64,000 nt of DNA, from NCBI RefSeq assembly GCF_964355755.1, contig NC_092673.1, positions 5,087,001 to 5,151,000 on the forward strand, given 5' to 3'. Below are positions 1 through 13,100 of this stretch, piece after piece. A program made the position numbers and the translations under genes. Position 1 is the first letter of the stretch, and the number at the start of each line of letters is the position of its first letter. The notes under the pieces are model-generated. The model had not been told where the DNA came from. It ran no database searches and saw only the letters and a program-made list of their open reading frames with translations. The stretch comes from Antedon mediterranea. Lineage: Eukaryota; Echinodermata; Crinoidea; Comatulida; Antedonidae.

Positions 1-2560
1 TGATCAATCGTTGGACATTGCAAACCGAAACACTGAATTAAGAAATCAAATTATAAGAAATGGAAACAACTCTAAAAAACAACATCTTTCAAGTACCAAA
101 TTGAGGTATCTTCTCCAGAAAATAAGAGAAGATCAACTATTTTAAAGTACAAACAATATAAGACATTATGATGATAAGTTAAGTGTATTAAATTCAATTC
201 AAAGTACGATTTATGTTTCGTATCTCAGTAAAAAAACAGATTAACCAAATTGAGAGGGCGAAATCCCAAAAAGAGAAAGCTTGAGATGATGTTTGCCCAA
301 AAACAGAAACATTGTACAAAAATGTACACTAAAGCACAGTAGAACAAAAAAGACGAGGAGAACAGACGAGAACGAACGAAAAACAAAAACACACAGCAAA
401 AAAAAATGCAACAGGCTCAGAGATCCATGCTCATAGGTCATTGAAAGAGAAGAAACATTCCGTCCGCTACTGAATTAGGGTCTAAAAAAACTATAATAGC
501 CAAACAAATGTCTTACTTGTAAAAAGGTATCTGTTCAACTTGAAAATATATAGGTCTAATTTACAAGAATAGACGTTTTTGTTTTTGCAACTATTAAAAT
601 TCTAGATTATACAAGTTATCTATTCTATAGGGAGGAGTAAAAGCCGATAGGCCTAGTAACAGACGGAATGTAAATCATACGATCTTGATCGCCAACTCAT
701 CAACTTCAAATTAAAATATTCATTTTAAATTATCTGCTAATTGTCAACAAGAAGCAATTAAATGTTAATGCTTTGAGAAATAAGCGCCATAACATTAATT
801 ATACAATAGTCGACCGTATCATGCAACATTAATATGACACTATCAAACAATCTACCACTCATAATTCAACTGATATCTAATCGTTGTCAGTTGAATTCAC
901 GGAGCCAAACTTCATCTAAATCGATTAGGGAATAACATTTTAGTGGTCCCATGTTACCGCCTATGTATTGTTTGTACGCACCGAGAAGCGTAGCAAAACG
1001 TCGGGAAAATGCGAGTTGAAATTGGTATAGTTTTGTTCTTGTCTTTGTTAGCAATCGTAATCGCAACTTCAAAAGACGAACGTGTATTGTACAGTATGCT
1101 AACAACCTAATTTAACATCAATTATCGAATCAGTCTTGCGTATGCCCACGAGACCGTCGGTTATCAGAGATGTAGAAGTAATTGAAGTGGAGTCGGCTAG
1201 TTCTAGAACGAAATAGTATTTTACTCAAATCATCATAACTCTATGATAAACGTCACTTATTGTGGATTCAATTTAAAAGACATTTTTGTTTTGTGCAGTT
1301 ACATCGCTATGTTATCTTCCGTTATATCTTTATGTACTTAAAACATGTTGGTGGCGCTCTATAGGTTTCTAAACGGTACTCCTCTATTTCAAAATATCAA
1401 TTAAAAAACAATGGTTATTATACTCCTCCTTGGTTAGTAAGACATCATAATCTGCAGTGCCCTAACATCAATCGAGGAATAGTAGTTATTATACGATATT
1501 GTATTCATCTATCTCATGGTACATTCTCGTTGTTACAAAATCAGGAATAGACCTACTCATAATATGCGCCAATGACAACTTCTAATTACGAACGCGCGCG
1601 TACAAACATTGATAATTGGGACTAATGCCACACGCACATCGTGATGTCACTATAGCCGTAAATTAATTTTAATGAATCTGAACGAATTAACGATTGCAAA
1701 CTATCTAGAATACCGTAATTATTGAGTGGCGTATTAATTTCATATTTCTATTATACTGGTAATAGTATAGCCGAATGATAATATGCTAAATGAAGTATAT
1801 CATACTTAAATTTATTATGATTTATCTAGCATACGGTTTCATAAACTGTTAATGCCAGTTAATGGTGGATTAACGTTTTGCTTAAAGTGATATTATCTCG
1901 AGTGCCTCGTAACCCAGTGGGCAAAGGTATAGCTTTTCACAAACCAATCAAAATGATATCAATCAGAATGATTACGTTTACCGAAAGGATTATACAGCAT
2001 TTCTACCAATTGTATTAATAATTAATTATCAAAATCAATGACGTCATCGTCATACTTTTAATAATCTGTTATCAAGACACACGCTGATTACTAACTGCAT
2101 TATGGGAGTATGTTTCCATACGTTTTTGATCCCAAAAAATGACTGGGGTAATAAATGTTCAGCGCTTAGAGGTTTCACAACATTTATAGGCGCTATATAA
2201 ATCCAGGATATTATTATCATTATAATCATGATCAAGGTCATGATCAAGATCACAAAATTATCTCTGTTGACGTCATTATCGAACTGGATGTTTCGATGTG
2301 ACGTCATTATTTATGGGAATACACAAATAATAATTTGTTTAGCAAAAAACGCAATGATTATCCGGCTCCTGGCTGGGTATTTAAATTGAGTTTACTTTTT
2401 GCCAATTTGTAGGCTATACATTGTTATTTTGAAAACGTATTGTAAGTACAAACAAATAAAGTTAGGCCTATGTGTCAGATACGGTACGATGCATTTCGAA
2501 GCCATATTATTGCGCCTCAAGAATGTGCCCTAGGAGTGCGATGGGCCGTGTGTTAAGACC
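1..2560. other. gene-free stretch, AT-rich
   Basis: I see no coding exon, RNA gene or long repeat here apart from a partial SINE near 2080-2230. The short open frames on both strands lack family resemblance and splice context. Confidence 0.5.
2080..2230 (+). repeat. 3' part of a tRNA-derived SINE
   Basis: The segment matches the 3' body of the fuller copies at 51402-51706 and 17128-17436. Shared landmarks are CTGCATTATGGGAGTATG, a GATCCCAAAAAATG block and a GCGCTATATAAAT end running into ATT triplets. The tRNA-like head is absent, so this copy is 5' truncated. Confidence 0.65.
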
Positions 2561-2564
2561 AGCA

Positions 2565-2772
2565 GCTGATTCTCAGTACTGTGTCTATTTACCGAAGTAT
2601 TATAGGAATATTTGGTAATGTTTCACATGTATTTAGTAGTAACCTAACCTTTAACCTAACTTTACACGATACAGGCATCACATGTGATATAAATGAGATG
2701 CTGTATTACAAATATTCCCAAGAAACTCGGAAATAGATAGTACTTTATGTGGAAATACACCAATGAGAATCG
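2565..2772. mobile_element. palindromic MITE, family G, copy 1
   Basis: The ends are inverted: the left begins near GATTCTCAGTACTGTGTCTA and the right ends near ATGAGAATC. The interior (TTTAACCTAACTTTACA, AATGAGATGCTGTATTAC) matches 17603-17920. It has no coding capacity. Confidence 0.5.
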
Positions 2773-3656
2773 TTGGTTTCACGTCCATTCTTATAGTTGC
2801 GTTGTTGTTTCCAATTATAGCAGTATGTCTCTTGTACTTTTACAACCAACAAAAATAAACCAAACTCTAATTTGTTTCTTCAGTTATTAATTGGCCTTAA
2901 TCGTTTTCAAATTACGTTGCCTTTTGTATTACTTATTATTCCACTTCATCAGCGATATTACTCTAAACTATCTGTTCATCTTTATGTCTATTTAATGGTA
3001 TCTTTATATAGATCACAAATGGTCAAATTTAATTTAAAACCTTCATTATTCTGTTACCAATATACGTAATTAGTTTGTAATGCATCGGTTAGTATCTTCC
3101 AATTATTCATCATTGTACACAATGACTTATTGATGTTTAAAATATTGTATCGTTTTTTTATAATCATCTTTATGTCCAATCATTTTTAAAGTGCGTCGCC
3201 AATTAAATAGCAATAAAACTGTAATATAGTTTTGCTCCAAATATAATAAAGTCAATTTCCTTAAAAAATGATCTATAACTTATCAACAAGCTAATGGCAA
3301 AATATAGAGGCTTAACTGGTTGTCCCAACAGGCTGAAATGCATTTTGTTCGAACAATATACATTATACCCAAGCATATCAGGCAAAATTCAGAGAAACAT
3401 CGTACGGAAAAATCAACAATTTTGGGAGCTACCCTTAATTATACTTCAAATGGAAAAAATTAGGGCGCTAATGCTCTTGGCAATGAGGTATGTGACCATT
3501 GAAATTGGGATAGAAGCGTTTTCGGGTTAGAATTGTGCCTAAAAGACAATTTTCACAAATGTATCCTTGTAGCATTATTGATAGAATTGTTTATACTGTA
3601 TGAGTCACCGCATCCATAATTATACTTAACATAAAACTTTAATATCTAAGGTTACA

Positions 3657-5155
3657 TTGATGATGATAATAATGATGATGATGATGATGCTGATATTGAT
3701 GATGATGATGATGATTTCGACGATGATTGATGATGATGATGATGTCGACGATGATATTGATGATGATGATGATGATGATGTCGACGATGATATTGATGAT
3801 CATGGTGGTGATGATGTCGACGATGATATTGATGATGATGATGATGATGATGATGGTGATGATGTCGACGATGATATTGATGATGATGATGATGATGGTG
3901 ATGTCGACGATGATATTGATGATGGTGATGATGTCGACGATGATATTGATGATGATGATTGTGATGATGTCGACGATGATATTGATGATGATGATGATGA
4001 TGATGTCGACGATGATATTGATGATGATGATTGTGATGATGTCGACGATGATATTGATAATGATGATTGTGATGATGTCGACGATGATATTGATGATGAT
4101 GATGATGTCGACGATAATATTGATGATGATGATTGTGATGATGTCGACGATGATATTGATGATGATGATGATGATGTCGACGATGATATTGATGATGATA
4201 ATTGTGATGATGTCGACGATGATATTGATGATGATGTCGACGATGATATTGATGATAATGTCGACGATGATATTGATGATGATGATTGTGATGATGTCGA
4301 CGATGATATTGATGATGATGATGATGTCGACGATGATATTGATGATGATGATTGTGATGATGTCGACGATGATATTGATGATGATGATGTCGACGATGAT
4401 ATTGATGATGATGTCGACGATGATATTGATGATGATGATGTCGACGATGATATTGATGATGATGATGATGTCGACGATAATATTGATGATGATGATTGTG
4501 ATGATGTCGAGATGATGATGTCGACGATGATATTGATGATGATGATTGTGATGATGTCGACGATGATATTGATGATAATGATGATGATGTCGACGACGAT
4601 ATTGATGATGATGATGATGATGATGTCGACGATGATATTGATGATGATGATTGTGATGATGTCGACGATGATATTGATTATGATGATTGTGATGATGTCG
4701 ACGATGTCGACGACGATGATGATGCTCATGAGATAATGATGATACGATGATAATACAATGATGATGTCGACGATGATGATGATGATGACGACGATGACGA
4801 CGATGATGTTGATGATGATGATGTCAACGATGATGTTGATGATGATGATGTCGACGATAATGTTGATGATGATGTCGACGATAATGTTGATGATGATGAT
4901 GATGATGATGATAATGATGATGATGATGATGATAATCATGATACGATGATGATACGATGATGATGTCGACGATGATGTCGATAATGATGTTGTCGATAAT
5001 GATGATGTCGATGATGGATGATGATGATATTGATGATGGTGATAATGATGGGTGATAATGATGGATGATAATGATGATGATCATGATGATATTGATAATG
5101 GTATTGATGATGATGATGATTATGATAGTGTCGACGATGAAATTGATGATGATAT
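3657..5155. repeat. GATGAT/GTCGAC minisatellite, about 1.5 kb
   Basis: A tandem array of GAT triplets is interrupted about every 15-33 bases by GTCGACGATGATATT. Units vary in triplet number and some carry a TGTGAT variant, so it is a diverging minisatellite. Because the unit is a multiple of three, all frames stay open and give long Asp-, Met- or Ser/Ile-rich open frames on both strands. I regard these as artefacts: there is no start context, splice signal or non-repeat coding flank. The 3' part (4700-5155) is more degenerate. Confidence 0.9.
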
Positions 5156-7918
5156 TAATGACAGTTAACGATAGTGTTGTTAAGGAGAAGATAAGGATCA
5201 ACAAGATTTTAAAATAATTGAGAATAGTTAATGAAAACTGCTCAGCAATACTACTTATTATACCATAAGTCGATTTAATAATATACGGGTATACTGCCAT
5301 TTGTCTTACAAAATCATTCACTTAACACAAATACTGTTTTCATGTTTCTCCGATTACTTACGACGTGAAACCAAATTGATGCATGCAATTAATCTATATA
5401 GACATCAGTTTTGTAGGTAATTGCCTTTAAAATTAAATAAATAAAACATTATCGGATATATACAGTGCATCATTAAAATTCATTAATCGGGCGAAGATGA
5501 GAATTTGATAAAACCGTTGATTAATTTTGAGCGATATTAAATAATCTAAATGCATGGTTCTTAACTTTTTGCTATAATGGATTATAACGCTTATTAATAA
5601 TTGATAATGAATAAATTGTGATGGCGCTCGTCAGGTCACTGGTCGAATCTGCCCAGAGACACGCGTGTTGTTGTATAATGTTGTAAATTGGGCACAAAAG
5701 GCAATATCAACTGGCAAACTTAGGCGGCCAAGGAAAAAACATTTGTTATTTTCGAAAGAGAAGAGTCGGGTATTAATCATTCATTAGTCGCATGCAAACT
5801 CGACTCTACAGCTCACTATGTCGGTCGGTTGGTCGGTCGGTAAACACTAACTGAAATTTAAGCACGCGACTGCAGCCATGTATATGGCCTTGTTATAACA
5901 ACATCAGACTCTTGACTATATAAATAAATGTATCAGACAATCAAATAAGAGCAAGTCAGACATTAAATCTAATCTACAAACGTAGATGTACATCTAAATG
6001 GAAAAATTGAAATTGTAAGGATCAAATTCTAATTGATAAGCGAATGTTTAATTTGTTCATAGATCGACAACGTAATTATTTGAGTATTGTTACAGAGTCT
6101 TTTTTTGTTAACTTAACTGAGATTAAAAGCTATAATAAGCTATATTATAAATTAATTATTAATCTTGTAAGTAGAATAAGTGTTTGGCTGAAGCATCTTC
6201 TAAAAATAATAAGTATTTCTCAACAAACAAATGACTCCAATTAATTAATCAGTCGCTATGATCTACACTTTTAATTAGAATATTTGTCAATCAAAAACAC
6301 ATAAATACTACATCAAATGGTATTATAACAATCGAATCAAATTGTTATTAACATCTAGAAAGCACATGCATATACAAACAACAGGCCGATCCCGAGGACT
6401 CTAACCAGTCGCGTCGCGCACTGTTGACCAGGCGCCAACCACACGCCAACCACACAACAAGGAACACGTATGGAATGAAAAAATAAACCATACTTGATAA
6501 AAATCTAATATAATTACTTAAAATTAATTGCAATTAAGAAATGAATGCATGCGTTATCTTAAAGATGAATAGTCCGCTAACGTATTATTTTAATTGCTCA
6601 GAGGCGTCCCATACGGATGACCGGTAACATCAAGCATTCACCTCGAGCGTTTTGAAGTATCGTAATTCCAGCCCATTTCCGTCACTTTGGTAAATTGTAT
6701 TAAAATCTTATCAAACTATAGGCTAATTAATGTTACAACAATGATTTTATAAGCCGTTAACATTAACCGTTTTATTGATAGGCCAGATCTCAGTACTACG
6801 CGTAAATTGGTGGTATGCACTCTTGACGTCACAACGGCGGTGAATTTGGATTGATACTTCTGCAGGTGTATGGGGAGGTAATCCATAGATAGTTGTTGTA
6901 ATCAGTTGAAGATGGTGAGGTTTGATTTAGCCTACCAATTATACTATCTGTAAGCCTAAAAAATACAAAAAAAACGCCTACCGTATTGTATTAAGGAATC
7001 TAATCAGTTTTAGGCCTATGAAATTTCTTCCAACGACGTCGTTTAGGTCTACAAACCAAAATATGGCCTATGGTCAGTCACCTGTGTTCGTGACGTAATT
7101 TACGTAACAAAGTGGTCTAGTTCGAACAACGCCCTCAATGATTTGAATATCATTATTGTTCCATGTAGGTAAACATTTTTATGTCACCTTTATTTCATCT
7201 CACCCTCCCCTTATTCCATTTCTCCACCCTCAACTTTGATTATATCAGTAGCAGACGAGAACATAAACAATATTTGACCATGAAACTTAATGATGTAATG
7301 ATTGTAGATTTAATAATTCTCCTTAGAGATTTTTTTGTTAAAGAACACAAAGTTTACATTTTACAGCGTGAAAAGAAAATCCTCTTAATACATCTCTAAA
7401 TTATCGCTTTGCCTTCTTCATCTAAGAACTAGAAATATTACTTAGAATAATCACACAAATTTGTGTCTACATCAAAGTAATCAACTCAAGCAAATACCAA
7501 TCAGTATTGGCGCGAAATAATTATCATTAAACCGTGAACAATAAAGGCAAGTTTACCGCCAAACCTTGGGTATTTTATTAACCCATATAATGCCGACTAT
7601 AATCTCGCACGCATGATTTAAAAGCACCACTTTGCTAGAGGACACTACGCGCCACTTTTCGTTATTAATTTGAGCAGGCGATATTATGACGGAAAAAGCG
7701 TGAATGGCAGAAAACACAACGAATTATTTCCTCATCCACCTGTTTACTAATTCGTTAAGCAGTATTATTAATTTCAATTACTGCAATTTTTTTTTCTCAT
7801 ATTCAAATGTGCTGATGACAAAACCTTCACAAAAATTGGTTTCTATGGTTGTGCGCATTTCGTGCGAAAGTACGCAACAGCCGTATACATTAACCAGATG
7901 AAGCAAAACGCGTTAAAG
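5156..7918. other. gene-free stretch
   Basis: I see no supported gene. A short GTCGGTCGGTTGGTCGGTCG tetranucleotide run lies near 5820-5845. Small open frames here have no recognisable domain. Confidence 0.5.
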
Positions 7919-8100
7919 GCGAATTTACACAGACGAGAGGTAACGGTAAGCGGAAAACCACGTAGCTTGTGTCCCACGTAGAATCTGTATCTATCCTCAG
8001 CGGAAACCACCCGTCCGCTCCGTGTTGTGTGTAAATGGCCATAAGTAACACATAGATTCTATATTTTTATTACCGTTACCGCTTGTCTGTTTCTAAATTG
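7919..8100. mobile_element. palindromic MITE, family B, copy 1
   Basis: The terminal inverted repeats are diverged forms of GGCCAATTTACACAGACGAG. The subterminal GGTAACGGTAAGCGG is mirrored by ACCGTTACCGC on the right. It is non-coding. Other copies are at 18515-18649 and 22009-22205, with a single end at 17932-17968. Confidence 0.75.
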
Positions 8101-8502
8101 GTCTTCAATCTATATACGTTTCACTCCACCCGACCCACCAATCCTAAATTTGCACAACAATAATGAAGATCAACATCACGATTACGTACCAACTAAAATC
8201 TATTCCCCACTGCATCCTGTGTTGGTGACAAAGTAAATTATTTCACCATTAATTATCATCTCATCATCACTTGGATTATACATCAATATCCACTAATTGT
8301 TTCAACTGTGATAAGCTCCTTATCCAAAAGAAATTCTAACTCGTTTGAAAATTACAAATTATTTCTTAATTAACATTCATTAAACCTAAGTGTAAGTGTA
8401 TGATCATGATAATGGCTATTCAGTGTTCTTCTTTACAGGACACGAAAGAGCACCGATTCCACGTTCCAATAAATCTGGAGGATATTGCGTTAAAAATGTT
8501 GA

Positions 8503-8642
8503 TCTCTGTCTACACTATCAAACAAGTGATGTGCCTAATAGGGAAGTGATATGCTTAAATATAGTAGTGACATCATCATGTCCATATTATATGGGCACAT
8601 CACATTTTGTTGTCACATAAAGTTTGATAGTGTAGACAGAGC
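8503..8642. mobile_element. palindromic MITE, family A, copy 1
   Basis: The ends are CTCTGTCTACACTATCAAAC and its inverse GTTTGATAGTGTAGACAGAG. The interior carries GTGATGTGCC and its inverse GGGCACATCAC around an ATATGG core. Nine copies occur in the window, so this is the dominant MITE family here. Confidence 0.8.
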
Positions 8643-8706
8643 TTTATGCACGGAAGCTGAGAAACTCAAATGGGGATATGGAAACTTGGTATTTAGCATC
8701 ATAACG

Positions 8707-8723
8707 CCCCCCCCCCCCCCCCC
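8707..8723. repeat. poly-C run of 17
   Basis: Seventeen consecutive C on the plus strand follow directly after ATAACG. It is a mononucleotide tract and a likely length-variable or assembly-sensitive site. Confidence 0.9.
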
Positions 8724-9123
8724 ATCCTAAACTGCTGAAAATAATAAGAAAAAAAAGAATTTAAGTTTATTGAATTGAAGTGCACTTTGAATGGAGATTC
8801 AAATTAATTTGAGATGGTGTTATAAGGGTGAGTACGGAAACACCACTGATATGGTAGATGTCTGGGTTCAAGTTTTGTCTTAATATTAGGAAAAAGATAA
8901 ATATTTTTGCACATATGGCGTTTCATAAGTATGCTACATGAGCTTGGATTTTCAGACAAAAATCAAAATTTTAAAAAATAAATAAAAAAGATAATGAATA
9001 CAGACTTGGGGCAAGTCTGATATCATAGGTACCGTACATACAAGGAGAGTAAGATTACTGGTACTATAAGAACTTAGATCAGGAAGTACAGGCAACTAAG
9101 ATTTTTCTCTACTCTTTAAAGGT

Positions 9124-9218
9124 CCATCAAACGTTCGGTGACAAAAAATATAATGTGCCCATATATGGGCGTGATGACATCATACAACTACCATAGTTTG
9201 ATAGTGTAGACAGAGCTT
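9124..9218. mobile_element. MITE family A, copy 2 (shortened)
   Basis: The right end AGTTTGATAGTGTAGACAGAGC is intact in type. The left end is truncated to CCATCAAACG. The AATGTGCCCATATATGGGC core identifies the family. Confidence 0.65.
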
Positions 9219-10500
9219 AAGACAAAGAGATCAGATCATCTGTGTATCTACGCTCAATGTACAATACATACACATGCCTTCGATTCCGCCGGAAAATTTA
9301 TCAGTCAGTGTTTTCATTTTCTAAATTAGTTATAGCTACTAACGTTCCTTTAGGCGAGTTGAAATGTGTTATCAAATGGGCGTTGAATCTTTTAATCTTA
9401 AGAAATTAAGAAAGATGAAAGAGCTGTGTGCTTATTAAAAACCAATCAAAGAATATGAGGTTAATACATCAGTAGTCGTAGATTTATCAAACGTCATAAC
9501 ATGTCTAAGAATAATAATTTATTATTGATACGCGAATGACATAATATTAAGGTATCAGTGTCATGCTAATTGATGTTTTATATCACACTACATTTGTATA
9601 GTGTGTCTTGGTCTATATTATTGTTAAACTTTATATCAGATTTCTCCATACAGCAGTATATATAAAAATATAAAAAGTAGCAAAACATTCAAACCATATA
9701 GATATAAAAATGTCATAACAAAATAATGGGCAGCACGAAAAAACAAACTAAAACGCAAGGTCATTAAGGTTACTTAAATACAAGATCCGTTGTCCCCCAA
9801 CATATGAAAAATAAAGATGAAAAAAAACAGATTTTTTTTAGGACAATAGGCCTAAACTATATTTATTTTATTTATTTATTCTGTTGATCAAGTGGATCGA
9901 TTTTCTTATCGTAGAAAATCTAGTCTTATATATACAAAAATGGTTTGTGAACATAAAATCTGTACTTTTTTTTACTAAAAGTACTTTTTATCTGAATAGA
10001 TTTCCATTATTTTTGGACGTTTGGAATGCATTTTTAAGATTTTTTAATCAGGGGAGAAAACCATATACAGCAACCGTAGTCATGATGACATTGAATAAGT
10101 AAGGAGGCAAGTAATTTTAGAGATTGTGGCGTTGGATATTTTCTATTTCTGAAGAAAATTTAAGTCTTCCATAGAACCTACATATGAGTTTTATATCAGT
10201 GGTTTTGTCACTTTGGTGTTGATCGAGATCAAGACCAAAATATCTTAAGGATGTTTTGGGATTAATTTTTTAAAAATTATTTATTACAACCTCTGTACTG
10301 TTTGAAAATTGTATCAATATATTTGAAAAAAAAAAAACAAATAACAACAAACTGTTTCAATACTTTGTTCAATATGTTATTTAAAAATCAAAGTAATATA
10401 ATTAGATGCATGAATTCATTAGTTATTTAAAAATTACAAAATAGCACACCGGCTTATTTAAATTAGCGTAATATTAATGGCTACTACAATGTTATATAAG
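9219..10500. other. gene-free stretch 3' of the homeobox gene
   Basis: AT-rich sequence with homopolymer runs and no open frame that resembles a protein family. It may contain part of the homeobox 3' UTR. Confidence 0.4.
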
Positions 10501-10502
10501 GT

Positions 10503-10508
10503 TTTATT
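10503..10508 (-). promoter_or_regulatory. candidate polyadenylation signal of the homeobox gene
   Basis: TTTATT on the plus strand reads AATAAA on the minus strand, about 45 bases after the stop codon at 10553. The position fits a very short 3' UTR. Other AATAAA-like sites lie further on, so use of this one is inferred. Confidence 0.4.
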
Positions 10509-10552
10509 TGTATACACTACAATAATTAAAATAAATGTTATTAAAATAACTG

Positions 10553-11104
10553 TTATAAAGGTAGGTATGACTGCGTAGGAGGTGCAACCATCAACAAATT
10601 GTCTCTATTGGTGTACGTTGGCAGTGAAGTCGGTAGCGATTGGTGGTACGGGTATTTAGAACACACTGGGTAACCCATATAACTGGTATCGTACGTCGGT
10701 GTATCAGTCACCGAATTCGGTGGTAGTGGAGAGTACTTGGTAAATTCGCTGTTGAAGAGGTTCTGCGATGACGACATTGAATGTCCAAGCATAGAATTGT
10801 TCATACTGTAGTAACCATTGGTGAATGTTTGGCTGTACATCGCTTGCGGTAAACAGCTCGATGTTGTTGTCTGTAAGGAGGTCGACATCTGGAGATGAGA
10901 TGCCGGTGCGGAATGTACTTGTACTGGTACGTTTGGGATGCCGCCGAGGTTTGGATGTACTGCTGGTAGGTTTGACATGGCGAGCATTGTTGAGGTGTGT
11001 GGTTGAGGTAAACAATCTTGAGGCATTGTTGGTATAAGTCCTGGTACTGTGCAGTGATTTACTCTTTTCCATTTCATTCGACGATTCTGGAACCAGGTTT
11101 TTAT
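10553..11104 (-). CDS. homeobox gene exon 3 (recognition helix and C-terminus)
   Basis: The acceptor is TATTTTCAG. The exon opens IKTWFQNRRMKWKR and runs 183 codons to a TAA at 10553-10555. The tail contains repeated Met/Ser/Tyr/Pro segments and ends SYLPL. Confidence 0.88.
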   Translation of the reverse strand: MKTWFQNRRMKWKRVNHCTVPGLIPTMPQDCLPQPHTSTMLAMSNLPAVHPNLGGIPNVPVQVHSAPASHLQMSTSLQTTTSSCLPQAMYSQTFTNGYYSMNNSMLGHSMSSSQNLFNSEFTKYSPLPPNSVTDTPTYDTSYMGYPVCSKYPYHQSLPTSLPTYTNRDNLLMVAPPTQSYLPL

Positions 11105-12314
11105 CTGAAAATAATAAATGATGTAAAAACGTTAATCACATTGTTAAACATACATTATTGTAAAGGTTATATGAGAGAATCATCATGAAAGAAACCCAGT
11201 TAATAAATCTGTTAATGTCTTTCTAGAACAGGAAAATAGAAAGCATATAAAATAATAATTTAGTTGCCAATTTGATGACGAGACAGTTTGGAATGATGTA
11301 CACCAAGTTAATAATACAGTATCTTTACAGCTATAAGCTACGGCTAAGCGAGAACAAATAATAATTTGGTTGTCAATTTGATGAAAAAGTAGAGAATGTT
11401 TGGAATAGTTTATCTAGGCCAATTAACACGAAACAAAAGTAAAGTAATAAGATCTTACCTTAGTGTGTGATAAACCAATTTCAGCAGCAAGTTTCATGCG
11501 TTCATCGGTTGTCAGGTATTTCTTCTTGGCAAACGTAGCTTGGAGATCACGCAGTTGGTTGTTGGTGAAGACAGTTCGAGCTTTCTTCTTCAAGGTACCA
11601 GATTGAGAACTACCTTCGGACGATGGTGATGGAGAAACTGTAAAATAAAACATATAAATTGTTAGTAAACGCACATTTGCACAATAATTATGGGGATTGG
11701 AAGAGACGAATTATGTTTAAAACATATGTAGATCATATTCAATTCATGGAGATTGGAATAAAATAAACAAATTATGTTTCAAATGTAGATCGTTTTCAAA
11801 ATCAAATTAGTAGTTAGTTAGTCAAACAAGCGATATAATAAGTACGAAATATGATTTAAAGAGAGCTTAGCTTTAGAAATGATAAAAATTACAAAATCTT
11901 ACCTTGTTCGGGAGTTGAAATTGTACTGGTCTGATCGATAGTTAAAGATATCTCGCTGTTTTTACTAATTTGTTCAGATTTGTTCTTCGAGGCATCGTCT
12001 AATTCAGACTTCTCAGCATGTTCATCAAAAGTTTTGAACAGACTTTGCGTAGAATAGAAGTCGTCTGCTGAGTTGCCAAATAGTATGTTTTCAGATTTCA
12101 ACATGGATTTAGAATAATCGTCGACGGGGTTAATGGTAGTCTTCCATAGCGCTGGATTAGTATACTGGTTAAACATTGAATACGGTGACAACCCATACAT
12201 ACTGGTGTTGTTAGACGGTGTATTTCCAAAGGTAGATGTTGGTGGCCGTAGGCCTACGTTATCAAACGGGTAAACTCGGGTAGACGATTCTAGTGAACTT
12301 GTCTCAAGATGCAT
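10553..12314 (-). CDS. NKL-class homeodomain transcription factor, 3 exons
   Basis: Coding exons are 11903-12314, 11459-11637 and 10553-11104. Donors and acceptors are canonical, phases agree (1, then 0), and the product is about 380 residues. The homeodomain spans roughly residues 154-213. It starts KKKARTVFTNNQL, has a KKKYLTTDER helix 1-2 turn, and its recognition helix is IKTWFQNRRMKWKR, with T47, W48, Q50 and N51. An intron falls between positions 44 and 45, a site known in several ANTP/NK homeobox genes. By eye the domain is about equally close to Barx and Bsx, and it shares K-Y-L and T47 with Vent/Nanog. I see no clear TN/EH1 motif at the N-terminus. The C-terminal third is rich in Ser, Thr, Pro, Tyr and Met, as in activation regions. 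It is a nuclear DNA-binding regulator; the subfamily is unresolved. Confidence 0.9.
11459..11637 (-). CDS. homeobox gene exon 2 (homeodomain residues 1-44)
   Basis: The acceptor is TTTTATTTTACAG and the donor is ACTAAG|GTAAGA. It encodes a Ser-rich lead (SPSPSSEGSSQSG) and the homeodomain through GLSHTK. Reading through the donor gives a quick stop, which confirms splicing. Confidence 0.88.
11903..12314 (-). CDS. homeobox gene exon 1
   Basis: It encodes residues 1-137 plus one base, beginning MHLETSSLES and ending STPEQ before donor CAAG|GTAAGA. The segment is low in hydrophobics with Asn/Ser/Tyr-rich patches, so it is probably disordered. The ATG at 12314 is the only good start in this frame. 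Confidence 0.85.
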
Positions 12315-13100
12315 GTTGTCTCTTTGATGTCACAGTGAAGTGAAATCCTGGAATAACTTTACCAGCTTATGAAGGTATGCTGACAAAAGACAATGGTAAC
12401 ACTTCAAAACAATGCTTCAATCAACCTGTGACTCAAGACACAGACGCCGCTTTCAATTCTTTCACATGTTGGTTTCACAGCGCGTGAAAAGAACTAGAAA
12501 AGCTTTCGGACAATAGAGCTTGGCGTGAGTGACGACATTGATCTAAGGGGTGGCTAGAGCTGGGGGTATTGTTCACGTTCTCAGGGCGTGTGTCAACATA
12601 CCATTCCATTATCTTAGGCCATAATCCATAACACCTTTTGGTTCTATTCTAAAAACTAGAATTAAGACAAAGACGCGACAACTCCCAATTTCCTACGACA
12701 CGCAAAGTAGGAAAAATATTTGGTGTGGAAATTGTTAACAATGTCCCCTTAAAGTACCCAAATATTTATATCATACTTATTATTTTTCATGTTTCTATAT
12801 ACTATTAATTAATTAAAGGAAACCGGTATTATAATGCTTCTATAAAGTAACCGCCATAAAATACTTGAATATAAACATCGATCATGATTTATAAAGTATT
12901 TTTACTAAATTGTTTTTGATATAGTAATGTGTTTACGAACACAATCTTTAATTGTAGTAACAAGGGCCTAGTTATAATAGTTTCGATTATAAAAACCGTT
13001 ATGTATGTTAAATAATAATTTAACTGATTAAACTAAATGTTAAAAATAATATTGATGTTAATTAATATTAACAAATAAATTTGTAAAAGTAAAAATATGT
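12315..13100. promoter_or_regulatory. upstream region of the homeobox gene
   Basis: Non-coding sequence directly upstream of the homeobox ATG. It must hold the 5' UTR and promoter unless a distal non-coding exon exists. I could not fix a TATA box or start site. Confidence 0.35.

Noticed and set aside
3657-4736. 359-codon Asp-rich open frame and the overlapping Met/Ser/Ile-rich frames on both strands
   Set aside because: All arise from a GAT-triplet minisatellite; frames stay open because the unit is a multiple of three. No start, splice or non-repeat coding context.
10704-11072. 122-codon minus-strand frame and 70-codon plus-strand frame
   Set aside because: Shadows of homeobox exon 3 in other frames.
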